Source: Brevipalpus yothersi (taxonomy: Eukaryota > Arthropoda > Arachnida > Trombidiformes > Tenuipalpidae). From it: a stretch of 64,000 bases of DNA. The DNA is taken from positions 37,605-101,604 of the forward strand of contig QZCP01000046.1 in assembly GCA_003956705.1 (NCBI GenBank), in the 5' to 3' direction. Below the pieces are notes generated by a model, which was not told the DNA's origin, made no database searches, and saw only the letters and a program-made list of their open reading frames with translations. Positions 11,092-23,797 of the stretch are shown here, one piece after another; position 1 is the stretch's first letter; the number at the start of each line of letters is the position of its first letter. The position numbers and the translations under genes are program-made.

Positions 11092-13000
11092 CTGTCAGCC
11101 CCTCTTTCCAAAATGAGCGCTCTCTTTACTATCCAATAGCAATTGGCAATCCATGAGGCAAAATATATATTCGGAAGAATGATGATGGAATCGTGCTGTG
11201 GCTGGTTTCCACGGAAACTTTACCCTAGTCCTATTCTCTCTTTTGCTCTCTCCTCCTCCTCCTCTTTCTCTTTCTCTCTTTGGTGCCACTCGATCTCTGT
11301 CCTCCCTTCTCATCAAGTTGCCTTGATTCGGCTCTCTAATGCCATTCGAAAAATTCCAGTCTTCTAACCAGAAAATCGATAGATTTTTTGCCCGAGAATT
11401 GCATGATTTTTTCTCGCCTCCAGTATTATTGGTTTAAATGAAGTATTAGTGTGTGTATTCCTCATTCCAATCGTCGACTGTCTCTCTCTCTCTCTCTCTC
11501 AACTTGCCTCTCTCTCTTTCTCACTTGCTCCATGGATGCTTATTCTTATTCTTCAGAACTTATCTGCTCTCCTCCCCCCATAGAAGCCCCATCATTCGCT
11601 CGTTTTAACTGATCTGTTATATATACACACACATATACACCGAGCACATTCCATCGCTATCACTTATATATTGTATTCTGTGTTTAGTAAGGCAAAAAAT
11701 TTATCAACATATTAAAAGAATTCGAATCATCAGTATGCGGTGAAAATTTTCATGATTTTATCTATCGGTCTCAAGATAAATATCAACAACAAAAATATTG
11801 GACACTTCTTTTTGGTACATCTTTTCTCACATATAACATCAATTCTATGTGTCAACTCTTCTAGCGGCATCATCATGAACAGTTCATCTGATCTTTTCGA
11901 TTATATCTCCAATATGCATTAAAGATTTCACTTGATTGTGAGTGTGCTAAAGATTCCTCAGTACTTCTGGGAAATCATCACAATCAAAACCATTCCCATT
12001 CACATTGACATTCCAAGCAATTCATCAAGATACACTCACACACACATACATTCACCATAGTCTACCTCATTTCGGAATTTTTGATCAAGTGAAAGAAAAA
12101 ATACAAAGAATTCCAATCTTTCCCTCTTTCTTTCTCCCATTCTAAGTGAAACCATTTGTATGGAATTGAATTGATATCTATTTGAACAATATGAAAGACA
12201 AGTGTGATAATGATTTGGCTTCGAAAACATCTCGAACTGCTCTCACCATTTTTTGAGCATTTCATTCTCCCGGTTTTTCTTCCCTCTTTTTCAAATTTTT
12301 GTTCATCAAATTTTCATTCAAAATTATACCTTATAATTGACCAATCAAACTGATCCGTTTATACACAAACATAGATATCAAACACACGCATACATGTGTA
12401 CCGCATTGATTGATATTTATTTTTTCGCTTTTCTCATGTGATAACATTTTCTCAATGTGACATTGAATCTCTTTTTCTCTCTCTTTCTTGTATATGTGCA
12501 ACAAAAATCGAAAGTCTGTGTAAGAAAAACAGAGAGAAAAAGAGAGAGATGAAAAGACAGATAGATAGATGAATAGATGAATAGATAATTTTGCCTTTTT
12601 TTCTAGATCATCATCTTCTATTAGCAAGCAATTTTATTCAAGACACTCCCTTTGGATCCAGTGCCTGGTATATATACACACACATACATACATATATATT
12701 GTCAACGTGATTTTCTTTTTCTTCTTCTTCTGCTTGATTTCAAATTCGAGAGGGAAAAAGAAAGTAAGGAACAGCTTCCACCATCAACATCTTCTGGTTC
12801 ATCTTCCCATCTATTTCTGGTTCATTTTTATCATCATCATTTCCGGTCATCATTCAACTCGGTAATTGAGCAAGGAATACCTGGAAAAGTGCTAATTTTT
12901 GCCAGTGTGTATACTAGTATACGTGTGTCATTTGATAATTGAATTGAATTGTTGAGCTTCTTTTTTCCCATTCAATTTAACATACACTCATTCCGAGAAA

Positions 13001-15286
13001 ATGCTCACATCTTTGGCAAATTCATCATCATCACAACATTCCGACTCAGGACAGCAAACATTTTCCATACGTCGAACCGATCGACATACCAACATTCTGG
13101 TGAATACATTCCGTGAATTATTGGATGATGATCATCTGTATGATTGTTCACTGGTTTGTGATGGCAAAATATTGCGATCACACAAATTTTTACTAGCCGC
13201 AGCATCTCCATACTTTCGAGCGGTATTCAATTCATTTCCGGCACATTCTAGCCACAATACAGCCATTCTTATACCATCAGAAGTGCCATTCGGTGATCTT
13301 AAAATTATTCTTGATTTTCTGTACCGTGGTGAAGTGTTGGTGGAAGAGAAACAATTTTCATCACTACAAAAATCAATTAATGTCCTAAAAGTAACCTGCC
13401 TTCTGTCCACATCTGGTAATCAAAGTTTATGCAAACCCAGTCAATCTTGTGGCACTGGTTCAACAGCTTCATCGTCCACCAATGTATCGGTGACCAATGT
13501 ATCAGGATCAAAGCGAATCACATCCATCAATGGTACCGGTAATGGGGGTGGCAGTGGTGGCAATGGTGGTAATGGCAGTAATGGTGGCGGATCAGATGAT
13601 CATCAGTCATCATCATCATCTGCATTGAGTTCACTGATCAATGGACATCATCAGTATGTTCGAAGTGGATCTGTACTGTATCCCAACATTTTCTCCGGTA
13701 ATCGTACATCACATATGCTCAAAGTAATTACACCACCCACAGGACCGGCTAAGGTGGTATATCAGCCACATGAGCCGTTTGTCCAGCTTCGAGAGCTACT
13801 CCGGAGACCATCCAAGTATCAGCACCAATTGATGAATCAAAATCAATCCAATCAACAGCATCAGCATATTAATCAACAACAGCACCAACAGCAACATTCC
13901 CGTAATCAATCACAATTGGACATTAGTACCGGTAATAGTAACAATGGTAATGTGAACAGTAATTCTAATAAGGTCGAATCATCATCGGCACGAGATTTAA
14001 CGGACACCGATTTGGATGCTGATCTGGTTGATGATAAAGATGATTATCTGTCCGGTGGTGAATTTGATTTGGATACATCACGAAGTAAGCATGATAACAA
14101 TCTGGATTCTGATCCAGATGAGAATGGTGATTATGATGATGTAAATGAATCAAGTCAAGCACTGGATGATGGTAGCGGTGGAGGTGTTTGTCAACGAATA
14201 ATTAGTGATGATTTGGATGATAATCTATCTGGTGGCAGTGGTGGTAATCAAAGTGATCGAGATGGCCTGCTAGCACAATTGGATGATGATCCAACCGGTG
14301 AATGTATGGATTTAGATGGATCAGATAGAAATTTAAGCCATTCTTTGGTCACTAGTAGCCAATTAACATGTGGTACACCATCCAATTTATCCTCACAATC
14401 ATCATATTCGGTATTACCATTAACGGTTAACATAGCTTCATTTAATTCGGCAACTGCTCGAGCAATCGCTGCCTCAACCACTTTGGCGGTTGCCTCCGGG
14501 CTATTGGGTAACAGTAATCCGGATGGATCATCAAGTATGTCCGATCATCATTCCCATCATCATTCCCATCATTCCCATCATCATCACGGATCATCATCCC
14601 AACAGTCACACCACCATGCCGGACATCATCACTCTGGTCACCATCATTCACTGGACAAATCAAGTATGGACAGTGATGGTCAACAATTGATGCCCCTTAA
14701 GCGTGGTCGTGGACGTCCACCGAGACATTTGAGAGATGATGAATCAAGTGGCGGTATCGGTGGATCACCAATACATAAGACATACAAAGTGAGACCCATT
14801 TTGCCATCAGCATCCAGTGATATGTCACCACCACCGGGAATTATTATATCTTCCGAGCCAAATTTAAATTCAATGTCCAAAAAAAGGCGGATATCATTGG
14901 ACACCCTGATAGCCCTCAAAGGACGTAAACATAAATTGGCCACCGGTGCTGGTTTGGGTGGCAATGTGGGTGGTAGTGGTACTGGTGGTGGTGGTGGTCA
15001 TGATAATGGTGGCAATTCATCATCAACCACAACAGCAGCTGTTAATGGTAAAAATGTGTGTCCCTATTGTCCACAAGTATATTATAGTAATCAAGCGATG
15101 AATGATCATATAAATAATGTGCATACGGGAAATTCAATCAAGTATACATGTGAAATATGTTCCAAAGAATTTTCATGGAAAATATCACTCACGAAGCATC
15201 TTCGTAACACTCATAAACAAGAGAAACAATTGGCGGATCAGGGTGATTTAAATGATGGAAGAAAAAGTCTTTGCATCAATTATTGA
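13001..15286 (+). CDS. BTB/POZ-C2H2 zinc-finger transcription factor, 761 aa
   Basis: Nuclear BTB-ZF regulator of the arthropod Tramtrack/Broad/Lola/Chinmo group, in one intronless frame. The BTB domain spans about residues 28-130 with the hallmarks LLDDDHLYDCSLVCDGKILR, HKFLLAAASPYFRAVF and FLYRGEV. A long low-complexity linker follows: Gly/Asn repeats (170-200), Gln/His (270-305), Asp-rich acidic blocks (330-430), and a histidine-rich block at about 514-550. An AT-hook (KRGRGRPP) lies at about 567-574. Two C2H2 fingers occupy about 686-707 (CPYCPQVYYSNQAMNDHI...H) and 717-738 (CEICSKEFSWKISLTKHLR...H). The BTB plus two C-terminal fingers plan resembles Chinmo, but I cannot assign orthology. 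Start chosen because BTB begins 28 residues later and the upstream sequence is AT-rich leader. Confidence 0.9.
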   Translation: MLTSLANSSSSQHSDSGQQTFSIRRTDRHTNILVNTFRELLDDDHLYDCSLVCDGKILRSHKFLLAAASPYFRAVFNSFPAHSSHNTAILIPSEVPFGDLKIILDFLYRGEVLVEEKQFSSLQKSINVLKVTCLLSTSGNQSLCKPSQSCGTGSTASSSTNVSVTNVSGSKRITSINGTGNGGGSGGNGGNGSNGGGSDDHQSSSSSALSSLINGHHQYVRSGSVLYPNIFSGNRTSHMLKVITPPTGPAKVVYQPHEPFVQLRELLRRPSKYQHQLMNQNQSNQQHQHINQQQHQQQHSRNQSQLDISTGNSNNGNVNSNSNKVESSSARDLTDTDLDADLVDDKDDYLSGGEFDLDTSRSKHDNNLDSDPDENGDYDDVNESSQALDDGSGGGVCQRIISDDLDDNLSGGSGGNQSDRDGLLAQLDDDPTGECMDLDGSDRNLSHSLVTSSQLTCGTPSNLSSQSSYSVLPLTVNIASFNSATARAIAASTTLAVASGLLGNSNPDGSSSMSDHHSHHHSHHSHHHHGSSSQQSHHHAGHHHSGHHHSLDKSSMDSDGQQLMPLKRGRGRPPRHLRDDESSGGIGGSPIHKTYKVRPILPSASSDMSPPPGIIISSEPNLNSMSKKRRISLDTLIALKGRKHKLATGAGLGGNVGGSGTGGGGGHDNGGNSSSTTTAAVNGKNVCPYCPQVYYSNQAMNDHINNVHTGNSIKYTCEICSKEFSWKISLTKHLRNTHKQEKQLADQGDLNDGRKSLCINY

Positions 15287-17834
15287 TCTGATTTGCAATA
15301 GATGGACACGTTTTGTTGTGTCGATATTGTTTATCGCAAAAAAGATGGAAAAAAATTTCAAAGTTCTCATCAGCAGCCTGGCAAAAACTTTATATATTAC
15401 AATGTAAATCCAATTGAAAGTGATCGCTTCTTCTCGAAAAGAGTGTCGAGATTATTTTATCTACCTGGAATCCTTCTCATTCTTCTTCTTCTTTTCCCGG
15501 TTTCAATACTTTGGTTTCTGGTTTCCTGATGATTTAAATCATCTTGAAGCAGGGATGAGTAAATCTAAGTCAAAAATTTTTCTTGAAGTATTCAGATGGA
15601 AACCCGATTAGAGGTACATCTTCTATGCTTCAATTACTTGTTGGATTCATCTGGATCGATATTCTGGACTGGACATCATTTGGATAGTGTCTTTGGATAC
15701 AATCGAAAGAAAATTCGTTGTTTATACCATGAAAATTGATATTTATCCCTCGATATTGAGGCATGAAATCGTTTCTGGTTAATATGCATGGATCTCAAAT
15801 TACACCAAAGAAGATGTTCAGGTGATGGAAGTAATCATATTGACAAAAAGAAGATCAATCATTCCAAAGAATTCAGTATCAAATTCAACATGATAAATTC
15901 AAGTCTATTGGAGATTCAAGTTCTCTTCGAAATTGGTGGGGACGCGAATCTTAAAAAGCCTACAGAAACTGTGGAATAAAAGTTTCTGAATCCTGATGCA
16001 AAGCTTTTCTTGCTTGTTTCTGAGAAATAAGTTGGAAATTTAAACTGTTTCTTCCCGAAAAAGTCTTCATCTTTCTTCTTTTTCATTCCAATTTTTTCTT
16101 TTTTCGCTTCTCTCTATCATTGCTCTCATCGTATGGCCAAATGAGGCGAGAAAAATAGTATATTGATAGATGAAAAAAAGGCTAAAAGAAGATGAGAGAA
16201 AAGAAAACGATATCATTAAGTGAATTACTAACACATTTAACCGATATGCTCTATATCATGACGATGTAAGTTTATTTGTCTTCGATTTAATATTCGATAA
16301 ATTAAGAATCAAAAGTAATCCAAGAATTTTCCAATTTCAATCCGTCAATGAATACACTAATAAGAAATCGGAGCAAGAAATCAACAATTGATTGAGATTT
16401 CAATCAGAAATCAAACTTTCTCATGGATTGATTAATTCAAATTTCTCTGGGAATACAACCTATTTTGAGAATTTATGGGATGATAAAAGATTAATATCGT
16501 TTTATAAGAATGTTTTCCGAATGATCTGAGGATATTTAATCGACGAATAAGTTTTACTAGAAAGTGACAAGTGAAATAAATAGATAAGAAGGGCGAAAAT
16601 GAAGGGGGAGAGAGAGAAAAACTAGAAATTTAGATTGAAATACAGAATCAATTAAAAAAGTTCGATAAAGGCATAAATTTTTTCTTCTATGATAAATGTG
16701 ATTAATCAGTGACCGAAATTCTGAGAATGGCTTAGTTCGAACTAATTAATACATGTGTACTGTTTATCAGGAGTAGGATTGTTCAATTCTTGAAGTTGGA
16801 CTGATTTACAAAGGAATATCGTCTTGTATCGGTGCTTCTTGATTGGTTTACGTATGCTCAACTCATTTTTGTGGATTTAAAAATTATCTAAAATATAAAA
16901 TAGAAAACCTTCCAAAGTGAGCTCTTGGATGAAGTTTTCATAAACAGATTTTCGAAGTCCAAATCTCTTGAAATACATGTACATGTACAACCAACCGTTA
17001 TTGGCTCTCTCGATTTTTTAACTATATACTTGATGAAAAGAGGCTCCTAAGGGCTTCATTTTCGTTTGTACCTCTTGACAAATTTCAGCATGCTAAGTGA
17101 GAGAAACGATCTCAAGGATGATAGATTTTCTGATCTATCAATTTTTTTAGGATCTAAGTAGGGAAAACTACCAGAATATCTGAGAATTTTCAACAAATTT
17201 GAAGTTTCCAATCATACACTTGATCAACTGTATTCGATTTTTTCTCTTAACCAATCATCGAGCAATGTAACTCAACAAGAAGACTAATAGTAGTTGAGGC
17301 TTATATATGAGGCTAATGAACTGATCGATCTATTCCGAATACATATGCACTAACTTATCTGTGACTGATCATTATTCATTCAATCTGACATTTTAACCAT
17401 CGACTTTGCTGACCTAACTTTTGACATACTGGAATACCAGAAAATCTTTGGAACCACGTGGGACTCAATTTCTTTTGCTCATAGAATATTCCAACAAGAA
17501 TGATCAAAGAGAAGAAAAAATTCCCCAGAACATTTCCAAAAGTCTCTAAGGATGATTTCGAGATTATACTTCGTGTAGATGGAGAAGGAGAAAAAAACTG
17601 AACCCTACAAGGTGCTTGCTCATGAGCACCCACAATTCGTCAGTATAATCATTCATTGGAAGTACGCATGAAACATGCTGAAAAACAATACTTTTGGCTC
17701 CAAAATGGGTATATATGTGTATAGATTACATTCATACATCCTCTTTTCATACCTTTTTCACTCTCTCTCTATCTCTGGAAAAAGGATTCCTCGGAAAACC
17801 GGAAAAAGAATGGAACGTAAAATTATCCGATGAA

Positions 17835-17836
<2 letters not shown>

Positions 17837-17914
<78 letters not shown>
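17837..17914. repeat. (CT)n microsatellite, about 39 units
   Basis: Nearly pure CT run with one A at about 17886, 0.7 kb upstream of the RIM-BP start. Confidence 0.95.
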
Positions 17915-18095
17915 AGGACTCGATTCCTCTCTCCTACGCACATACACATATTTGAGTGATCGAAAAGCATTTCATATACATCTACACATACACACATCAG
18001 ATGAATCTGGCGCAAGTGTTTCAGAACTTTGAGCAACTGCGAACAAGTGAGAGTAAGCGGTATTCGATCGATTTGTTTCGGCTTCGCGGTGGCGA

Positions 18096-18098
<3 letters not shown>

Positions 18099-18148
<50 letters not shown>
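18099..18148. repeat. (CT)n microsatellite, about 25 units
   Basis: Pure CT run about 0.5 kb upstream of the RIM-BP start codon. Confidence 0.95.
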
Positions 18149-18153
<5 letters not shown>

Positions 18154-18649
18154 GCTTGACTATTCCTAATAACGAGTCATTCCATTGGCCATAGAGAATA
18201 TCTTTCTTTCTTTCTCTCTCTATGTGAACATACACAAAATGAATGTATGAATGAATCGCAAACGATTCACATCTTCTACTATCTTCGACTATTCATCTCT
18301 CTCATCATCACTACTACTTGTCTCTTTCTCTTTCTTTTTTCAGTATCAGATGAAAAAATATATATGTATAAACGTTTACTCTTGGTAATCGATGGAAGTT
18401 AGCTAGTTAGTGTTTGAAAAATTATATATATAAATATATAATATTTATTTGTGATTTCAATTATAAAAATTAAGACAAGTTGAGAAATTTTTCTCTCTTC
18501 CTTTCTCTCTCTCCCGCTTTTCACATGATCTGATTTGTTTTGTGTGTGTGTGTGTGTGACCACAATATACACATCTATATATAAATATAACGCAGCAATT
18601 AAATTACTTTGAAATGCCAGTGTAAATAGTGGATACAATTTTCACTTCC

Positions 18650-21600
18650 ATGTTAGCCATGGGTAGACGAGATTCATTCTCATCTCGCAGAGATGGTGGT
18701 AAGATGTGATTTTTTTTTATTCCTTACAACACAATGCATGATATACTGGAATCCTTCTGGACATACATGAGAGATTACCTGGTAGGATTTTATCTAGATT
18801 AGCGTTTCTAGGAGAATTTTAGTGAACACTTCTCTCAGGAATTTAGTCTCCTCATCTTCCAGGCAAACCTACATACGTACTTATTCATTGATACTTTGAA
18901 GCTTATCCTTGCTTCCTGAATATTTGTCATTTCATTTTCTTTCTCTCTCTTTTTTTTCTCTTTCTTTCGCTCTTTCTTTCTCTTTCTCAACACTTTACTC
19001 CTACTCACGACATTTTGGTTGGATCTCTTATCTTACATACATATACATGTACATACCTACATACATGTACTCTATTTTTTTCTCTCTCTCTCTCTCTATT
19101 TCAGCCCACTCAAAGGTATCATCTACCTATAAGTCCAAAGATTTGGGCAAATTAATGGAAAAATTACAGCAAGATGATGAAATTCTTGAAGAATTAGACA
19201 GAGAAGCCAAGCGAATATCTTCATCTAATGATCATCTCGATGATTCAACTACAAATGCCTTTGCATCCACATCATCAACAAGTCATTTAGAGCATTCCAA
19301 TTCAACGAGAAAATCGTCCATCGTGAACACTTCTTCTTCTTATTCGGCTGCTGCTGCCATATCTTCCGTCTCGAAACCTATTATCACCACTACTACTACT
19401 ACTACAAGTCATTATACAAGTTCTATGGGCACCAATTTTACCTCAGCAATAGCCAGTAATAATACAATATCTTCAAGTAATACCATCGATAAGAATCCAG
19501 GTAAGCATGTGTGTGTGTGGGCTGGTATTATGGAATTCAGCTACTTAACCAATCAATTTTGATACATACTTTTAACACTTATTATTTCTTCATCTCTTTC
19601 AATAGCAGCTTCACTCACTTCGAAAGAATTAGATCGTTTGATGGAAAAATTGAAACATGATAACAAAATATTAGCAGAATTGGATCAAGAAGTTAAGCGA
19701 GTATCATCGAGCAATATCAATATAACTACATCCTCCTCCGGTCCAACACTTTTATCATCGTCGCTTCCAACCAATATATCCGGTCATATACTAGGAACCT
19801 CTTCGTTGATTAATCAAGGTTAATAATTAATTTAATTTTCCCATACATTGTGTATGATGAGAAGAAGACTTAATGATTCTTTCTTTTTGTATTGATTATC
19901 CAGATCGTACCTTAGGTGTTACCACAAACTCAGCATTGGGTTTAAGTAGTAGTAATCCGACGTCAACAAAGCGTCTTATACTACCATCAAGTTCCCTCCT
20001 GGCCAAAGAAACTGATCCCAATTCTTTGGCACTCCAGATGCAAATATTTCCATCTCATCAAAAGAATCAAGAGCTTCGAATGGCGGAAGATATTGTGGAT
20101 AGTATTGAAATACCCAATCGAGGACGATGCAAAGTATTTATTGCTCGATACAGTTATGATCCGTTCAAACAATCGCCAAACGAGAATCCAGAACAAGAAT
20201 TGCACTTGAGTGCCGGTGATTTTGTTTTGGGTTTTGGTGAGATGGATGATGATGGCTTTTATATGGGTGAAACACTGGATGGACGACGTGGTCTAGTACC
20301 TTCGAATTTTGTAGAAAAATTAACTGGTGAAGATCTTTTTGAATTTCAAGCCAGTGTTCTATACGAAACACGTGATGGCGATGAATCTAGTGCCAGTTAT
20401 CCACCAGAATTTTATGATGCAATTCTAAATGATGCTATGGCTCACACAAATTTTCAACATTTGATAGCACCAGGTATGTAGTGTATTCCCTTTCTGCACT
20501 CACCAACATTACATTTCCAATCACAATATTGTCCATATATTCCTTTCTCTTTGATAATTATGGCCAAATTTTTCTCTCTTGCATCATAATTCCTCCAACT
20601 TTTTAAATATCGCAATCTATACTAGTCATAAAATTGTTTCCCTAGAATATTTTACCTCCCAATGAAAACATCACATTCCCCTTCCCTCCAATAGCTGACA
20701 TTAGTTGTGCACTTCAAATGTATTATCATCACATTCGAATCGATTTGATAGCGTGGAAAACTATACTGAAGCCTGTCAATTGATTTTCATTCGCTTAAAG
20801 TAGATAATCTACATTTATAACTGTATCTCTCTCTCCCTCTCTTTCATTTTTTACTGCTCCCTTCAATCACTTTCTCTCCATCATGGTCTAGTCTCACTCA
20901 CTAATATTTCTTCTCTCTATTTCTATATATCTCATGTCTAACAGAGGATTTCCATCGGATGAACGATTATGTAGAACTGGCTGAATCTACCGAAATCGAT
21001 GAAGAAGATCTATCAGATCCAGAAAAAGCTCAAGCAACTGCCACTCGGGATTCAGGTATGTTAATAGAGTAAAAGAGGGATGGAAAAATATTTTCGCTCT
21101 CTCTCTCTCTCCTTTCTTTCCTTCTTTCTTTCTCTTTTGCTGATGTTGAGCATTTTGAACACATACATACAAAAACGCTACCACTTTAACCAATATTAGG
21201 TATATATAAATTCAATATACACACATGAGCTGAGCGTGATTGAAGTGTAGAAGATCTCCTGCAAGTAGTATTAGTAGTAGTGGAAGTGTGTACTTATGAG
21301 TTGAATTTTTTCTATTCTGCTTTGATTATCACCCGACAAGTTTGAGGTAATTCCTGAAAAAGAATTTTACTCAACGATCAATATATAAACAGTTTCAAAT
21401 GGAAAGAAGGAGGATGAAATTTTCCACTCACCAACTCATAAAAATCATCTTTCATGATAATAATAACACCAATATGCTAACCTCATTCATTTTCAATATT
21501 GCACACACAGTTCCTCCACCGAAAAGATTAATATTGGAGCGTCAATTTCACAAAAGCATCCTGATCGGTTGGCTTCAACCAGAATGTCCTCGAAATTATA

Positions 21601-23481
21601 TTGATTGCTACCAGGTTTATGTGGATGGAGTACCCAAGGCAACTATTCCTAGTAGTGAGAGAACCAAGGCTCTGATAGAGGGTGTCGATTCAGCTATAGT
21701 GAGTATAAAGGAATGATCAATCAGCTTCCAAGACTCAATGAATTTTGGTTCTTCTGATACCTAATTCTCATCATCATTTCTCTATCTTCATTCAGCCTCA
21801 TCGAATAAGTGTAAGAGCAATCACACCTCAAGGCAGAGCATCTCGAGACGCAGCTTGTACAGTAGTAATAGGAAAAAGTAAGATACAAAATTCTGGATTC
21901 TCATCTACTGGGTATATACATGTAATAATACTTTAATTATTCTCTTCTCATCTTAGATGTACCTTTTGCTCCATGTTGTGTGAAAGCTACCAATATTACC
22001 TCAGAATCAGCGTTGATCAGTTGGTTACCGTGTAATAGCAATTTTTATCATGTAGTGGCAGTTAATTCGGTTGAAGTTAAAACTGTTGGTCCAAGCATTT
22101 ATAAGCATCTTATCACTGGACTAGCAGCCAATACACTGTATCGAGTTTCTGTGAGAGCAAAGCCCGGTAAATTATTATGCTCTGATGAAAAGAATCCCAA
22201 AAAATTGGAAATGCTCACCACATTTGTTGATTTTCGAACATTACCCAAAAGTGAGTTGAAAATTCTACTCTAATTTTTCATCGATATTTGGAAATACACT
22301 AAAATGATTCTATCTTTTTTTTCAAAATATCAGGTCTACCAGAACCGCCAGTAGATGTGCAAGTTGACTCTGGACCACAAGAAGGAACTTTACTGATCAC
22401 ATGGCTTCCAGTTACTTTGGATCAATATGGTTCCTCAAACGGTTGCCCAGTCACTGGATATGCTGTTTTTGCTGCTCATAAAAAACTAGCTGAAATAGAC
22501 AGTCCAACAGGTAGGATAGAAGAGAAAGTTTTTTGCTGTGAGCCGGGTGAAAGTTTTAATCAATATTGATCATCGAAAAATTTTTTCCATCATTATTATT
22601 CCCATAGGTGATCATGCATTGTTGGATGTTGCTCAGATAGAAAGTTTCCATAAGAAAGCAGTGACAGTTCGGACCAAATCAGGTGAAAATCTGTCATCAG
22701 ATTCAATGCCATGTCAAATACCAGATGATCTACTCAAATTCACTGCACATCGAAAGGTAAACAATATTCCATATTACATAGAAATATATATACATATATT
22801 ATGCCATTCTGGTGTATAATATACCATATTATCATCATGAGTGAGAAGAAAAAAGAGCACTTGTCAACTTAGTAGCCTTGCATTGAGTATCTTCTCTCAG
22901 GCAACAGTCTTTTAGAGAGAATACAAAACACATACCTACACACACACACACACTCACATGATAACATTCCTGAACACCATGAACGATGGCTAGCATTATA
23001 AGTAGTTTTTAGAATAGAGGAGAGCTTTGCTTTTGCGCTTTGAATTTGTGATTAGAGACAAAATTTTGATTTTCCATTTTACTTGTTTATTTACCCTAGA
23101 TTTTTTGAATACTCATTAATATACAAGTTGAAATGGTCAACATCATAATCTGAGCACATACTATGAATTTTAATGTGTGAAAATCAGTCAAAATATTCTA
23201 AATACTCTCGAAAGGGGATGGATGTGAGCAAAAGAAATGCTTTCGATTTACGCAATCGGGTTCTAATTGAAGTTAAAATATTATTATTGTCTCTCTCTTT
23301 CTCTTCCCCTGGACTGAGATTGTCCTCACCTCAATCAACATGCATGTGAAGCCAAAAGATTCAATCGATAATCTACTTTTCCAGGATGAAGGTTTATGGG
23401 GAGGAGGAGAGAGAAGGGAAGCATAATTGTGATTTTGACATTCATTGCAATCGATCAAAGTAACGTAATCATCTATTGTTC

Positions 23482-23536
<55 letters not shown>

Positions 23537-23719
23537 NNNNNNNNNNNNNNNNNNNNNNNNNNNNNNNNNNNNNNNNNNNNNNNNNNNNNNNNNNNNNNNN
23601 NNNNNNNNNNNNNNNNNNNNNNNNNNNNNNNNNNNNNNNNNNNNNNNNNNNNNNNNNNNNNNNNNNNNNNNNNNNNNNNNNNNNNNNNNNNNNNNNNNNN
23701 NNNNNNNNNNNNNNNNNNN

Positions 23720-23797
<78 letters not shown>

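Larger units (their letters stand above)
7937..13000. promoter_or_regulatory. 5-kb GA/CT-rich non-coding region upstream of BTB factor
   Basis: No convincing gene is present. The region is dense in (GA)n/(CT)n: about 8393-8404, 8621-8650, 8830-8848, 9143-9186, 9209-9222, 9369-9386, 10747-10770, 11055-11091 and 11478-11500, besides many shorter GAGAG/CTCTC blocks. Several opposed GA and CT runs could form hairpins. Its position before an intronless transcription-factor gene suggests a promoter or enhancer area using GAGA-type sites; that is inference. The first 160 bases are the 3' UTR of the gustatory receptor. The final stretch before 13001 is probably the 5' leader. Confidence 0.45.
15287..18649. 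other. Intergenic spacer: BTB 3' UTR, microsatellites, Rbp 5' region
   Basis: Several short frames after the BTB stop look like 3' UTR. From 16.0 to 17.7 kb the DNA is AT-rich with no recognised element, apart from a short tacatgtacatgtaca self-complementary stretch near 16976. Two long CT arrays, at 17837-17914 and 18099-18148, precede the RIM-BP start. A (TG)n run is at 18541-18558. An in-frame TAA at 18623 bounds the RIM-BP reading frame upstream. Confidence 0.6.

Noticed and set aside
11740..11922. 60-codon hydrophobic frame
   Set aside because: Starts at a non-ATG codon within an AT-rich stretch and has no supporting context.
15302..15979. Several 60-75-codon frames after the BTB gene
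   Set aside because: No protein-like motifs; they fit 3' UTR or spacer sequence.
17694..18235. Open frames rich in Ser-Leu or Glu-Arg on both strands
   Set aside because: They are translations of CT/GA arrays. The same applies to frames at 2444-2884, 8455-8877, 10738-11139, 23396-23803, 30194-30607 and 54665-55059.
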